Shown here piece by piece: positions 13,001 through 24,730 of a stretch of DNA of 64,000 bases. The notes under the pieces were generated by a model. It was given only the letters and a program-made list of their open reading frames with translations. It ran no database searches and was not told where the DNA came from. The stretch comes from Certhia americana. Its lineage: Eukaryota > Chordata > Aves > Passeriformes > Certhiidae. A program made the position numbers and the translations under genes. The stretch's first letter is position 1, and the number at the start of each line of letters is the position of its first letter. The stretch is from positions 16,486,371-16,550,370 of the forward strand of contig CM031864.1 in the NCBI GenBank assembly GCA_018697195.1, in the 5' to 3' direction.

Positions 13001-14839
13001 TTCTGTAAAAACCTTACAAGTAGGATTTCTAGAGGCTGTGCCATCAGAATATGAAAAAGCACTCTGAAGCCATTATTGCAGGGGTGGGAAGAGAATGTCA
13101 TGATTTTAAATAAATCTGTTGATAGGTATTCTTGGGTGTACTGATGGCATTCCAGTCAGCCAGCTGGCCTCAAAGCCTGAGCCAACAGTAGTATGTGTGT
13201 TACAAAACTTTGAGCAGGACTGTTGCATGGCAACAGCTTAGCTAACATTTATATTAGTGGATTCCTCTGAGAATTTTCTAAGTTTTTTAATGCTTGATTA
13301 AAAAAATAATTAAAGCTTACCAGCAGTTATTCAGTCACCTGCATTTTATGTGGAAATGAAAAAGAGAAGGATAATACCTTGGCAGTGGTATTACCAATGG
13401 CAGTAAAATGCATATGGGAATGGGAGAGAGATTGTGTGTGATGTTCTTCATCTCAGGTGCTACTGAGCTGGAGCTGCCAGCAGAGGTTTAGCTGAAGGAG
13501 TGCTGGGCATGTACTTAAAGCTACATGGGGTACTTCTAATTGATGAAATCCACTTTTCCCACCAATATCTATTACAAGAGAGTGAAAAGCAGCAAAGGTT
13601 TGTCCCAGCAGCCACCCCAGCTTTTCTCTGCTGTAGAGGTATATCTTCCCTGATGTGTCTGCTAACATTTGCACGACAAGCTCACAAAAAGCAGAATTCT
13701 GGTACCTGGCTGCCTGCCATTTGATAACAAATACTGCGTTCCTCTGCCAGCACTGCAGCATTTCAGGCCTGTTGGCAAGGATGCTGCCCAGCCTCTGACC
13801 TGGCTGCGTGAAGTCAGGCTTGCATTGCCATCATTTTCACTGGTGGTCTATTAATTTGAAAGTGCTATGGAGGACAGCCTGCCTTCATCTTGGGGATTGC
13901 CAGTTGTACAAGAAGTGTGTGCTGTTTCATCTGGCATTGTAGCCTGCATCCTGGGGACACACTTTGTAAGGACAGGAGGCTGAGAGAGCGATTCTCCTGT
14001 GTGCCCAAGTAATGCTTAAAGCAACATGGAAGGGTTGCAGCAGGAGAGGGGGGCAAGGAACAAGAGTTTTTATGCAACTCAGCTGCAGAGCCCCAGCCTA
14101 GCTACTACCACAAGTTCATTTACAGACTTCACCTTATGCCCTTGGGGACTGCAGAACCTCCTGAAGATCAGATGGGCAGGCAGAGACAGAGCAGTGCCTG
14201 AGAAAGTGCCAAAGTGAGCATCTTTCCACACTATGGCAAATTAGTGGGGGTCAGTTCTTAATCCCTAGGATAACTGTACACTTGCAATGAATTGCAGCCA
14301 TTAGAGCTTGAATCACTCCCTTCCTGTTCCCTGGCTCTGAATGAAGTGAATCCCCTAAGTTCCTGGGCAGCCTCTTAGCAAGCATGTGCTTATCACTAAG
14401 CCTGCACAGAAATGGATGTCACTAAACCCACATTAATGGGTCCCAGTGTGCAGCTGAATCAGGATTATAGACTTCCAGTGTTACTGTGATATGAACTGAT
14501 TGTGGTGAACATTTATGATGTTAGTTAATGCACAAATTTTGTTAATTGCCCTTGGGAGTATTTTTGTTACATTCCCATCTGAATTTATCTTTCCACTGTA
14601 ACTTAGTAAGGAGTTTCAGTGCTGGTTTGATCTCAGGGATTCAGTTACACAGTATGTAGGATTTAATATCAGTTGCTTTGCCTGTACATGTTCATGTTAG
14701 CTGATTTTTCAGAGGCCGTGATGATGTAAGCCTACGCATCTGAGGTGAAGATAAAGCCCTTGATCTGGCTGTAGTTTTGGTTATCTAAAGCATTTTAGGA
14801 GCTTCTCAGAATTATAAAAAATTTTTTTTCCTGTTTTTC

Positions 14840-15490
14840 TGTGCCGGCTGGCTGTTTATCTTCTTCCGAGAATGTATATAGTTTTGTTTTCACCAGCCAG
14901 AGATCTTGAAGGAAGGGCGAGCATGAGGCTTTTCTCTTCATAATTTTTTTTTTCTTATCATTTCAAATACCAAAGCTAACTACAAAATGTACAAATGCCC
15001 AACTACCTAATACTGAAAGCACAATGCCCTATACTAAAAGCACAATGCCCCCACCCTCAGGGTGGCGTGGATATTTAAACTACGTTCTACATAATCAATA
15101 TTTATAATACTTCACCAATAACTATTATCTATGTTAGAAGGTTAGGCTCTATTCTAAGCCAACTATAATGTGCCACCTCACTGCAGAACATGAAGGCAAG
15201 AAAGAAGAAGGAAGAAACCCAAAAGCCATGTGCTTCCTCCATCTTGTCATCACTTGCTTACCATCCTAAAAACCCCCTATATCTAAAATTCTCACTCTGT
15301 GATAAAACGATGCACTATTCTACTATTTAATACACAATATTAAAAACTCTGCTTCATTCCAGAGCCTAAAAGCCTTTTTTCCATGAACAAAGGTTAAAAA
15401 CAGTTTTCCAGAGATTCTAAAATATCTCAAACATGCAAAGAGATATTCCTCATATTTCCAGACTCCGACAGGAGCTTACATTCAAAACAT
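14840..15490 (-). mobile_element. Possible solo LTR of an avian endogenous retrovirus
   Basis: This block differs in texture from its surroundings. Read on the minus strand it starts near a TGT and ends near GGCACA. It contains an AT-rich middle, a short internal duplication (AAAGCACAATGCCC-like words near 15015 and 15038) and a purine-rich segment. This resembles the non-coding LTRs scattered through songbird genomes. I found no convincing target-site duplication and no adjoining viral coding sequence, so the boundaries and the identity are tentative. It contains no gene. Confidence 0.35.
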
Positions 15491-15978
15491 AGTAGATTTG
15501 AACCTGCAGTGAGTATCCCCAAAAATATTCCAAAGCATTCCTGAAACCACTATGAATCAAATGGAAGTGAATGAAACATGATAGCTAAAAAGGTGTGTGA
15601 AGTTTGAATGCAGGACAAGCATTTCAGCCAGACCTTTGAGATCAGGGCTAATGTGTATGATGCTGAACATCTCTGTCTACAGAATGGGCTGGTTTTCAAG
15701 GATGCAGAAGGCCTCATTGGCCCATCAGAGATTGCTGGGGTCAACAGAGAGAGGGATTTGCCTGTCTGCTTGGATGGGATTGCAGGCTCTCCCTTCCTCC
15801 CTGCCAGGAGCTGTGTAGTGACAGCACGAGCATCCCTCTTCTGAGATGGGGTGTGAGTAGCTGAGAGCTTGTATGCCACATCCTGGGAGTTCCATTTACA
15901 GAGGAGGTTTTTTCCCTTGCTGGCACAGTGTGAGGGGTCCGAGCTGCGGGAGACTGAGCTGGCCTTGCTGTTTTGCAG

Positions 15979-16120
15979 GACGATGATTCCTGTGACCGAG
16001 TTCCGGCAGTTCTCGGAGCAGCAGCCGGCGTTCCGCGTGCTGAAGCCCTGGTGGGATGTGTTCACAGACTACCTCTCGGTGGCCATGCTGATGATCGGAG
16101 TGTTCGGGTGCACCTTACAG
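15979..16120 (+). other. LRRC8C: LRRC8C exon with start codon (full exon extent)
   Basis: The exon is bounded by a strong acceptor (TGCTGTTTTGCAG ending at 15978) and a donor CAG|GTAAAT after 16120. Only four bases of 5' UTR (GACG) precede the ATG, so nearly all of the 5' leader must come from the upstream exon. Confidence 0.9.
15983..16120 (+). CDS. LRRC8C: LRRC8C coding exon 1 (residues 1-46)
   Basis: Encodes the N-terminus of LRRC8C, a subunit of the volume-regulated anion channel in the plasma membrane. The 46 codons begin with the family-invariant MIPVTEF. They run through the [15 protein letters not shown] amphipathic segment and most of transmembrane helix 1 (about residues 23-46), ending at GCTLQ. 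In known LRRC8 structures the N-terminal stretch folds back into the pore and influences gating. The ATG at 15983 is chosen because translation from it gives the conserved family start. A longer frame upstream reads through the intron and has no family similarity. The exon ends in phase 0 and joins directly to the exon at 18633. A two-exon coding layout with the break after TM1 is the normal arrangement for this gene. No damage is visible. Confidence 0.95.
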
Positions 16121-18632
16121 GTAAATCAAGGGGGACAGAGGCGTGGTGGGTGCTGAAAGAACACCACAAATGAGGGAGAGCCTTGGAAGGATGGTGTCCC
16201 ATCTTGCTTTATCTCTTGGGCTCACCATGAACAAAGCAAAAATGTGCTGGTCCCAGGATTAAAGCTGTTTAAGTAGCAACATCAAATAACACAGACCAGA
16301 CTTTTAGCAGCTGTGAATCAGCAGACTTGCACTAGAGTCAATGAAACTGTGCCAACTAAGATAAGAGCTGTTGGTTTGGCTGGTGTCTGGATCACCGTTT
16401 TCACCTCAGTTTGGCATAACAAAACAGATTATCAACTTCAGTTCTTACTTGTTACCATTTTGCTGTTTGAAAATTTTAAAAATGGAATTTTGTAATTCCT
16501 GGTTTTACTTGGCAAATCTTAATATTATTTCTGTCATTATGCTTTAAAGAGATTTGAAATTAATGTGATGATTTTATTAACAACACCCACAGCTAATACT
16601 ATGTCTCTTCCACTCCAAAACGTCTCTGAGGATGCTTACGCATAAACAATTGACATTACTGTCAGCCACTGTTAGTTACATTTTGCTGAAGAGACAAAAG
16701 CAGAAAAGAGATGAAAAATACTGTTTGGGATGACTCCATAAAAATATAAAGTTACAGGACGGGTTCAAACATGGATCTCATGTTTCTTGGCATGACTTTG
16801 AAATGGAGCTGAAGGGACACATTGACAGAGCTCTTATTTCAGAGGAATTTGCTCACTTACATGGTGAGCATGGTCTAGGATTTAGATATACTATGTCTCA
16901 AAGCTGACATGAAATCAACTGAAGTTTTGCCTGTCTTCTCCATTCTCAAGTATTTTCACTTGATTCAACATTTCATGTTTAAAACTCTCTTTATATAGAA
17001 TGGAATTTTGCATTAGTAGATGTTTGCTTAACCACACAAAGTTAATCATCTGTTGTATCTGTTATCTGTTTTAAGTTTACTAGCTTGATTGGAGGAAACA
17101 CACTGGAAAATTATGCGTGGAAAGAGTGAAATAATAGACAAATAGCTTTTATTCCAATTTATTGTGAGATACATAAATCCAGGACATAAATAAGGGTGTA
17201 TATCACAGTAGCAGACACTTTACAGACATAGATTAACTACAGAAGTTTTTGATGTGTCAACAGTTATGGCACTGATGCTGTTCAAAACACATATGGTCTT
17301 ATCTCAGCATCTCTCTACACCAGGGTGAATCATCAAGGATCAACTGTTATTGGTAGCTCTTGTTGCATACCTTATATTTAGTGCTTTCAACTGCCGTGGT
17401 GTCAAAGAGTACATCTACACTACACACACATTCTTGGTTTGGTCCAATCCCAGTTAGTCATTCAGGGCAAGTAAGAGAGCTCCTTGGTTTATCACATGGA
17501 TTATCATTTTAAATTCAGACCTGTAGGGAGCCTTGCACTGAACTCAGACTGTTATCCCAAATTGAAGAAAGGTGATTGGTTCTTAAAGGCACTCTGACCT
17601 TGGTTTGTCAACATGGATCACCATTCTGGATTAAGGAAACTTGTTGGGTTTTTTGTATAGACAGACTCAAGAAGAGAGCTACTTCCCCCAGGTTATTTCC
17701 CCCAGGTGTGTAGTCCATCCTGCAGAAGCCCCCCATAGAGAGGGACTTTGGACAAAGGCATGTAGGGATAGGAAAAGGAGTAGGGCTTTTAGCTGAAAGA
17801 GGGTAGGTAAGGTAAGATATTAGGAATTAATTTTTCGCTGTGAGGATGTTGAGGCAGTGAAACAGGTTGAAGTTCCCAGAGAAGTTGTGGATGCCCCATC
17901 CCTGGAAGTGTCTGAGGCCAGGTTGGATGGGGCTCTGAGCAACCTTGTCTAGTGGAAGGTGTCCCTGCCCATGGCAGGGTGTTGGAAGTAGATGATCTTT
18001 AAGTTCCCTTCCAACCCAGATCATTCTATGATTCTATGAGTATTCTATATATGTAAGAGAAACTAAATTAAATTAATGTCCATGCACATACAAATGACAT
18101 CAAAGAACTGTCCTTATCTGTCTTTATGAAGATTGAAGGTTAATAATGTCCCAGCAGAGATATGCTCACATTAGCCCTTTGTCAGCCATTTTTGGTGTGA
18201 TAAGACATCACAGTGTGAGAATACAGCCACATGAATGCAGCTGGGCTGCTGTCAGGCCCAAGCCATCTCTGAACATCGTGTAGCCAGGGTGAATACGCCT
18301 GGCAGTAACAGTCTTGTCTCTGGGGAGAGCAGAGCAGGGAATCCCTGGTCTTTTCTAGAAGCATTTTCCACATTTCTCCTTTTTCTGGATCGACTCAGTG
18401 CCCTCTTATTCAAGTCATGGAAAGCTAACCATAGATAGAAAGGGGTGGCCTAGTTCTTGGCATATAGAACAAGTGTCTTGTTGAGAATAATAATAGCACA
18501 GCCTGTGGGGCCAAGCAGCCTGCTGTGCGGAGGAACGCCTGGCAGCTGGAGGTACTCCAAGGACAGCTACCCGTTGGTGCTGCCACCGTTGTTTGTGCAT
18601 CAGTTCAAAAGATATCTTTTTGTGTGTTCCAG
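16121..18632 (+). other. LRRC8C: LRRC8C intron 2
   Basis: A 2,512-base GT-AG intron between the coding exons. It begins GTAAAT and ends with the tract TTTTTGTGTGTTCCAG. It is phase 0 and carries a CR1 3' fragment in its last third. No other gene is seen in it. Confidence 0.9.
17828..18040 (+). mobile_element. CR1 LINE, 5'-truncated 3' end
   Basis: This is the typical avian CR1 3' terminus. It contains the segment reading GTGGATGCCCCATCCCTGG, then GGCCAGGTTGGATGGGGCT, then CCATGGCAGGGTGTTGGAA and CCCTTCCAACCC. It finishes with two ATTCTATG octamers at 18023-18038. The orientation is the same as LRRC8C. Only about 210 bases survive, as expected for heavily 5'-truncated CR1 copies, and no reverse transcriptase remains. 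A few bases seem inserted near 17870 relative to the usual consensus. This is the best single clue that the genome is a bird's. The short antisense open frame over it is spurious. Confidence 0.92.
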
Positions 18633-20906
18633 GTCATGCAGGACAAGATAATATGCCTTCCAAAGCGCGTCCAGCCTTGCCAGAACCAGTCTAACACAAG
18701 TTCAAATGTGTTTAACACAATCCCAGATACCACCCCCCTTCCACCACCGAAGCCATCCACCCCTCCAGCTACAGTTGAAATGAAAGGACTCAAGACTGAT
18801 TTGGATCTTCAGCAATACAGCTTTATAAATCAGGTGTGCTATGAACGGGCTCTGCACTGGTACGCCAAGTACTTCCCTTATCTTGTCCTTATACACACAC
18901 TGGTCTTCATGCTGTGTAGTAACTTTTGGTTCAAATTCCCTGGATCAAGCTCCAAAATTGAACACTTCATTTCAATACTTGGGAAATGTTTTGATTCTCC
19001 CTGGACAACAAGAGCTTTATCCGAAGTGTCAGGAGAAGACTCTGAAGAGAAGGATAACAGGAAGAACAATGTTAACAAGTCTAACACTACTCAGCCAAGC
19101 ACTGAAGGCACTTTGGTCAAGACACAGTCTTTAAAATCAATCCCTGAGAAGTTAGTTGTGGATAAGGGAACACCTGGGGCATTAGATAAAAAAGAAGGTG
19201 AACAGGCCAAAGCACTGTTTGAAAAGGTGAAGAAATTTAGACTGCATGTTGAGGAGGGTGATATACTCTATGTCATGTACGTTCGCCAAACTGTACTTAA
19301 GGTAATTAAATTCCTTATTATTATTGCTTACAACACAGCACTTGTCTCAGAAGTTAATTTTACGGTAGTGTGTAACGTTGATATTGAAGACATGACAGGA
19401 TACAAGAATTTTTGCTGTAATCACACGATGGCACATCTGTTCTCTAAACTTTCTTACTGCTACCTGTGCTTTGTAAGCATCTATGGCCTGACATGCCTTT
19501 ATACACTGTACTGGTTGTTCTACCGTTCACTGAAAGAGTATTCTTTTGAGTATGTTCGGCAAGAGACAGGAATCGATGACATCCCAGATGTCAAGAATGA
19601 CTTTGCTTTTATGCTTCACATGATCGATCAGTATGATCCTCTCTACTCCAAGCGCTTTGCTGTCTTCCTGTCTGAAGTCAGTGAAAATAAGCTGAAACAG
19701 CTGAATCTAAACAATGAGTGGACTGCAGATAAACTGCGACAGAGGCTACAGACTAACTCCCACAGCCATTTGGAGCTACAGCTTTTCATGCTTTCCGGAC
19801 TACCAGACACAGTGTTTGAAATTACTGAGCTGCAGTCTTTAAAACTTGAAATAATTAATAATGTAATGATACCAGCAACCATTGCACAGTTGGACAATCT
19901 CCAGGAGCTCTCATTGCATCAGTGCTCTGTGAAGATCCACAGTGCTGCCTTGGCTTTTCTGAAGGAGAATCTCAAGATCTTGAGCGTCAAGTTTGATGAC
20001 ATCAGAGAACTTCCACATTGGATGTATGGCCTCAGAAATTTGGAAGAGCTCTATTTAATTGGCTCCCTAAGTCATGATATTTCTAAAAACATTACACTGG
20101 AGTCTTTTCGGGAGCTTAAAAGCCTAAAAGTTCTTCACATAAAAAGTAATTTGTCCAAAATCCCGCAATCTGCAGTTGATGTTTCAAGTCACCTGCAAAA
20201 ATTGTGTATCCATAATGATGGCACTAAGTTAGTGATGCTCAACAACCTGAAGAAGATGGTCAACCTGACACAGCTGGAATTGGTTCATTGTGATTTAGAG
20301 CGCATACCTCATGCAGTCTTCAGCCTTCTCAGTCTTCAGGAATTGGATCTAAAGGAAAACAACCTCAAATCCATTGAAGAAATAGTAAGTTTTCAACATC
20401 TGCGAAAACTGACAATTCTAAAGCTGTGGTACAACAGTATAACCTACATCCCAGAGCATATAAAGAAACTCACTAGTCTAGAGCGACTCTCCTTCAGCCA
20501 TAACAAAATAGAGGTTCTTCCGTCCCACCTGTTCCTATGCAACAAAATCAGATATTTGGATTTGTCTTACAATGATATTCGCTTTATCCCACCTGAAATA
20601 GGAGTTCTGCAGAGTTTACAGTACTTTTCCATTACTTGCAACAAAGTGGAGAGTGTGCCAGATGAACTATACTTCTGCAAAAAACTTAAGACTCTGAAAA
20701 TTGGGAAAAATAACTTGTCAGTCCTTTCACCTAAAATTGCTAATTTGACATTGCTCTCCTACTTGGATATTAAAGGTAATCACTTTGAAATCCTCCCACC
20801 TGAGCTCGGAGAGTGTAGAGCTCTGAAGAGGACAGGTTTCACAGTAGAGGACAACTTGTTTGAAACTTTGCCTTCTGATGTCAGGGAACAAATGAAAGCT
20901 GAATAA
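18633..20906 (+). CDS. LRRC8C: LRRC8C coding exon 2 (residues 47-803, stop included)
   Basis: Completes LRRC8C, a leucine-rich-repeat VRAC subunit that assembles with obligatory LRRC8A into hexamers carrying chloride, organic osmolytes and (for A/C channels) cyclic dinucleotides. The total of 803 residues equals the usual vertebrate length. Order: extracellular loop 1 (about 47-125), with Cys54, Cys115, sequons Asn64 and Asn67, and a proline-rich stretch at 81-91; TM2 (126-146); cytosolic loop (147-265), with an acidic, probably disordered part from about 176 and a conserved [18 protein letters not shown] near 229; TM3 (about 266-286); loop 2, with Cys293, Cys308 and sequon Asn309; TM4 (about 320-342). 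A cytosolic leucine-rich-repeat domain (about 395-790) ends in REQMKAE. Leu105 occupies the place I align with selectivity residue Arg103 of LRRC8A. The specific match to LRRC8C rather than B, D or E rests on near-identity through the cytosolic loop and repeats. Cys62 and Cys307 look unusual. The frame is intact. Confidence 0.96.
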   Translation, partial: VMQDKIICLPKRVQPCQNQSNTSSNVFNTIPDTTPLPPPKPSTPPATVEMKGLKTDLDLQQYSFINQVCYERALHWYAKYFPYLVLIHTLVFMLCSNFWFKFPGSSSKIEHFISILGKCFDSPWTTRALSEVSGEDSEEKDNRKNNVNKSNTTQPSTEGTLVKTQSLKSIPEKLVVDKGTPGALDKKEGEQAKALFEKVKKFRLHVEEGDILYVMYVRQTVLKVIKFLIIIAYNTALVSEVNFTVVCNVDIEDMTGYKNFCCNHTMAHLFSKLSYCYLCFVSIYGLTCLYTLYWLFYRSLKEYSFEYVRQETGIDDIPDVKNDFAFMLHMIDQYDPLYSKRFAVFLSEVSENKLKQLNLNNEWTADKLRQRLQTNSHSHLELQLFMLSGLPDTVFEITELQSLKLEIINNVMIPATIAQLDNLQELSLHQCSVKIHSAALAFLKENLKILSVKFDDIRELPHWMYGLRNLEELYLIGSLSHDISKNITLESFRELKSLKVLHIKSNLSKIPQSAVDVSSHLQKLCIHNDGTKLVMLNNLKKMVNLTQLELVHCDLERIPHAVFSLLSLQELDLKENNLKSIEEIVSFQHLRKLTILKLWYNSITYIPEHIKKLTSLERLSFSHNKIEVLPSHLFLCNKIRYLDLSYNDIRFIPPEIGVLQSLQYFSITCNKVESVPDELYFCKKLKTLKIGKNNLSVLSPKIANLTLLSYLDIKGNHFEILPPELGECRALKRTGFTVEDNLFETLPSDVREQMKAE

Positions 20907-21060
20907 CTTCTTCTTGCTCACTTTTACAGAAATAACATTTCTACCAAAAATGCTCTAGAGAATGCATACTCCAAATATGCATTTAATTTGTCGTTATTTT
21001 TTTCTTTTTCAAATCCTTTCTGTACAAACAAATTTGGAGTAAGGAGTACATATATTTTTA

Positions 21061-21066
21061 AATAAA
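21061..21066 (+). terminator. LRRC8C: Proximal poly(A) signal AATAAA
   Basis: AATAAA lies 155 bases after the stop codon in an AT-rich context, with a TG-containing T-rich stretch about 40 bases downstream. It could give a short-3'-UTR transcript. Confidence 0.5.
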
Positions 21067-24000
21067 ATTTTCGCATATTTTTTCACTGTTTTAAGATATT
21101 TTTAAGTTTGTTTTGCCCTGAGAACAAGGGCATCTGTAACTTAATTTTTACTGGTAAAAGTAAATGATTTTGTCTGCTGGTTTTTCTTTCCTTTTCCTAA
21201 TCCCACCAGGGAAATTGTGTTTAAGATGTATGCTTTGGGTTACATAGTTTGTAATAGGTGATTATATTGTCTTCCTAGTTATTGTTAATCTCTTAGGACA
21301 TGGTCTTCAACTGGTGGTGCTGCAGGTGTTGAATGCCTTTGTTTCCTCTTTTCTTCAGTGGCAGTAGAAGGTGTTCAGCATCTAACAAGATCAAATCTAG
21401 GCTGACAATCTCTTTTTACTTACAACAGGGTTTTCTCAGATGGTCAAAACAAGTAGAAAAGGTTTGTTATGTATTTTGGCAGGCGAGAGGGAGCAGGCAG
21501 AGTTCCTTTAGGGCCTTTTGGCAATTCAGTGTGGCTGCCCATTCACACACTGCTCTGAGCAGGAGGCACTCCCTGCCATTTCCTCTCTGGTGCAGGAAGA
21601 GTAAAGTCACAGTTCACAGTGGAATTGGGACCAAAGTGACTCATGTTGAAGGTTTTCCTAACAGTGCAAAGGGATGTGGCTGCCCATTTCCTAACTTGAG
21701 TGGAAGGCATGCAATGAACTCACCTATTGGAAATGTCAACTCAGCAAGAGGAAATGCTGTCTTGAAAAACTCCATCTTCCTTTAAACACCAGTGATGCAA
21801 GAGAGAAAGTGCCCTCTGCCCCCTCAGCCCACTTCCCCACCATATTGCATTGGCACCTTCTAGGAGTGGGATCCAGAAAAAGTGCGACCATACTTAGTTT
21901 GTAAAGCTTCTGACAAGGAAATAGCCTCTAATATGCTCCTTGATTTATCTTGGGTAGCATAAAACCAAGCTCAGCACAGGAACATTTGCAGATTTGCAAA
22001 AATGAGATTAAATGAATACATTAATTTCTCACAAGTCTCAGCCTACCCAGCATACCAGGACAATGATGAAGGCTATGTTTCATCTCCCAGAGTAATTAAA
22101 TTGGAAATCCTACAGTTGGAAGTTTGCTTTTTAAAATAATGTAATCTCTGATGATTGTGCATTGGGTTGGGGACTTTATCCTCTGAAGCCATGTTCAGCT
22201 GTTTACCTAATCCAGCCATTTGATTTCTTTTAGTCAGGTTTTAAAGGGATGTGCTGCTCACAAGCTAATTTAAGCTAATCGGAAGTAGTAAAACATTTTG
22301 TTGGGATGAGATCTCTTCATCATATCCAACAACACATATTTGACTCAGATGCAGGCACACGATAAATGTTTCACAAGAGTATCTAGGAATAAGCCCTTAT
22401 TTCTCTAGGAGGCAAAATGCTCATAAATTGCAGAGGTTGAATTGCTGATTGTTTAAATTTATGTAAAATATTTGACAGTTGTCAGATTGGTTGCTCTTAA
22501 ATGTTTTCTAACTGTCACTGTGTGATATGAGCTACAGTTAATCTGAGTTCTTGAGCTTGGTATAAAAGCATACAGTTGGTTTAATAGTATGACTCATAAT
22601 GGTGTGGAGACAAACTACAATGAGAACTTCTTCATTAATCCAGGGTGTGCTGTGCAATTTGGTGTATGAGCTTGCCACACTACCAGGTCAGACTTATTTT
22701 TTGTGCTTGGCTATGTTCTGGAGAAGATCCATGTGATTAATCAAAAATGGGTCAGGCATGAAGGAATCAAATCTAGGGTTTTTTTTAAAGGGGTTTTATT
22801 TAGTTCTATTGATGACCTGTAATGTAGCTATTGCAAGAGCTACCCTTACTTGTGTGTGGAATGCACTTACTGGAACAGCTTGGCAGTATATATATTCTAA
22901 ATGTATTTCACTTCGATGTTATGTGAGGAAGAGAAACATTTCATTGCTCATATTAACCTAATTATGTGAACCAAAGTGCTGTTGTCCCTGTTGAATGTAA
23001 ACTGTTTGAAATGTCCAGGTAATTGGTGGAGCTGTATAATTCTCTTACTTAGATTTTAAATATGGGATTACATTTAAAGTTTTTTAAGAAGTCTTTATAT
23101 TCCTCTATGTAGCATTTTAAATCCCTAATTTATTTTGTGTCTAATGTTGTTTCATGTATAGTTTGTGGTCTTTTTCTGAATGGAAGTTTTGCACACCTCA
23201 TAACTGAAGGTTGGAGACGTGTTCTAGGCCATTTTTGTACATACATCACTTAGGGGATGTGGGGTTTTGTTTGATTATATTTATACCAGTGCAACCCCTC
23301 ATGTGGACACAGTTACATGAGTATAAAGTGCCTTGTGCTGGCATATCTTTATTCACTTTGCTAGGAATAAACTATACCGGTCTAAGCACTTTCATGCTAA
23401 TAACTGTATCTTCTCCTAGGGTTTGGTGAGCTGAGACAGCTTCCTCAGTCTGACAGCTCACTGTCACCAAAAAGGGGCAGCTCCCTCCTCCTCCCATGCT
23501 CCCTATTCCTGCCAACAAATTCCAGCTGCTTCTTGTGTACCTTTACAGGTCTGGTGCTGGTGTGATCCCTCCACAGGACAAATCAACCTTTTAAGCCAGC
23601 AGAAAACTACGCCAGTCTAAAAAAGGGACTAATTTTCTGCTGGATCAAGTCTCTAAAGGATAGGATGGACACTAGGATGGGAGTAACATGGGGACAGGAC
23701 TCTGCAGCTGTGGTCTGTACAAGGAGAAGGTGGGGCAAGTCCCTTTGGAGATGCTAGGCTAGTTCATCATCCTGCCAAGCCATGTGCTTGGAGAACTGTG
23801 CTGTTTTATGTATAGCAGGGTTAGGCAGCTTGGCTTTTATGAGTAGACAACCCTCAGGCTCACAGTGGATGATAAAATATCACATTACTGTTAATTTCTT
23901 GATGAAACAAACTCAGGTAGCTGCACTGTTGACTTTTCTAAACTTCTTGCTGTCTATTCTGGGGTGTATTTTCCAAACCCATATTACAGTAACTTAGAAA

Positions 24001-24306
24001 TGAGTCAGCTGAGGGAAGATTGTTTCCTAATTCTCTATAACATCCAGGAAAATATGTAAAAGTGCCATATTTACTCAGTGAATCATGTACTGCTCCTATG
24101 TATATTCTTCACCTGCGATTCATACTAGACTTTTCTGTGACCAATAGTATTTGACTTAGAATGGATGGACATTTTGTGGACAATACTTTAGCATGGTTTG
24201 TATATATACAAAGAGTTTATATAACTACTTATATTAATCAGGTGCCTAACAAGTATGACAGTTCCAGAATTTAAGCAAGGCATTTTTTTCATTATTGCTC
24301 AAAAAT

Positions 24307-24312
24307 AATAAA
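24307..24312 (+). terminator. LRRC8C: Internal poly(A) signal AATAAA
   Basis: AATAAA in an A-rich run about 3.4 kb after the stop codon. It has weaker context than the cluster 400 bases further on and may be unused. Confidence 0.25.
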
Positions 24313-24671
24313 AATATTCCTTGGTAACTGAATTAGAGTTGACAAAGATGGCATCAAAAGTAAGAAGACAACGTTCGTAGCACATTGAGCCTGACAAGCA
24401 AATCTACTTTGTGATCAAAGTCTGGAGATGTGCATCTCCCCCTTTGTCAAAATTAGAATGGATATTTGTGCTGACTTCGTGCATCCAGCCAGCCAACAAC
24501 TTTTGCAAATTCTGATTGGAAAGCGCCTGCTCCAAGTCTTATATCACTTTTCTGGCACGTCAGTAATTCATGTGCTTAAGTGGTGACGAGTCCTGCAGGA
24601 ATGCCAAGAAAAAGCTTTGAAATTTGACCAAATGGACAAACTTAATTCTGTAGCAAGAATCTTAATATGAT

Positions 24672-24730
24672 AATAAACCTGCATAGTGTTACATTGCAAT
24701 ATAGTACACCCAGAAAAGAACAGAAATAAA
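24672..24730 (+). terminator. LRRC8C: Distal poly(A) signal cluster
   Basis: AATAAA occurs at 24672-24677 and again at 24725-24730. The second is followed within about 60 bases by a GT/T-rich element (TGTGATTATTTGTTTGGG), the usual downstream signal. This is the most convincing candidate for the end of the long transcript. Confidence 0.5.

Larger units (their letters stand above)
1971..14839 (+). other. LRRC8C: LRRC8C intron 1, main part
   Basis: Long AT-leaning stretch with no coding exon that I can recognise and only short random open frames. It contains a small 26-bp-period repeat near 3345, a short perfect hairpin at 10068 and an X-box-like site at 13222, all listed separately. Another good donor-like sequence (GTAAGT at 5945) has no partner that I can assign. 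Intron status follows from the CpG island upstream and the acceptor at 15978 downstream. Confidence 0.6.

Noticed and set aside
17827..18024. Minus-strand open frame in LRRC8C intron 2
   Set aside because: It lies wholly within the antisense of a CR1 3' end.
18525..18632. Extending the second LRRC8C coding exon upstream to an in-frame ATG at 18525
   Set aside because: The 36 extra codons have no family similarity. A clear acceptor at 18632 and the phase-0 join to residue 46 give the exact usual length of 803.
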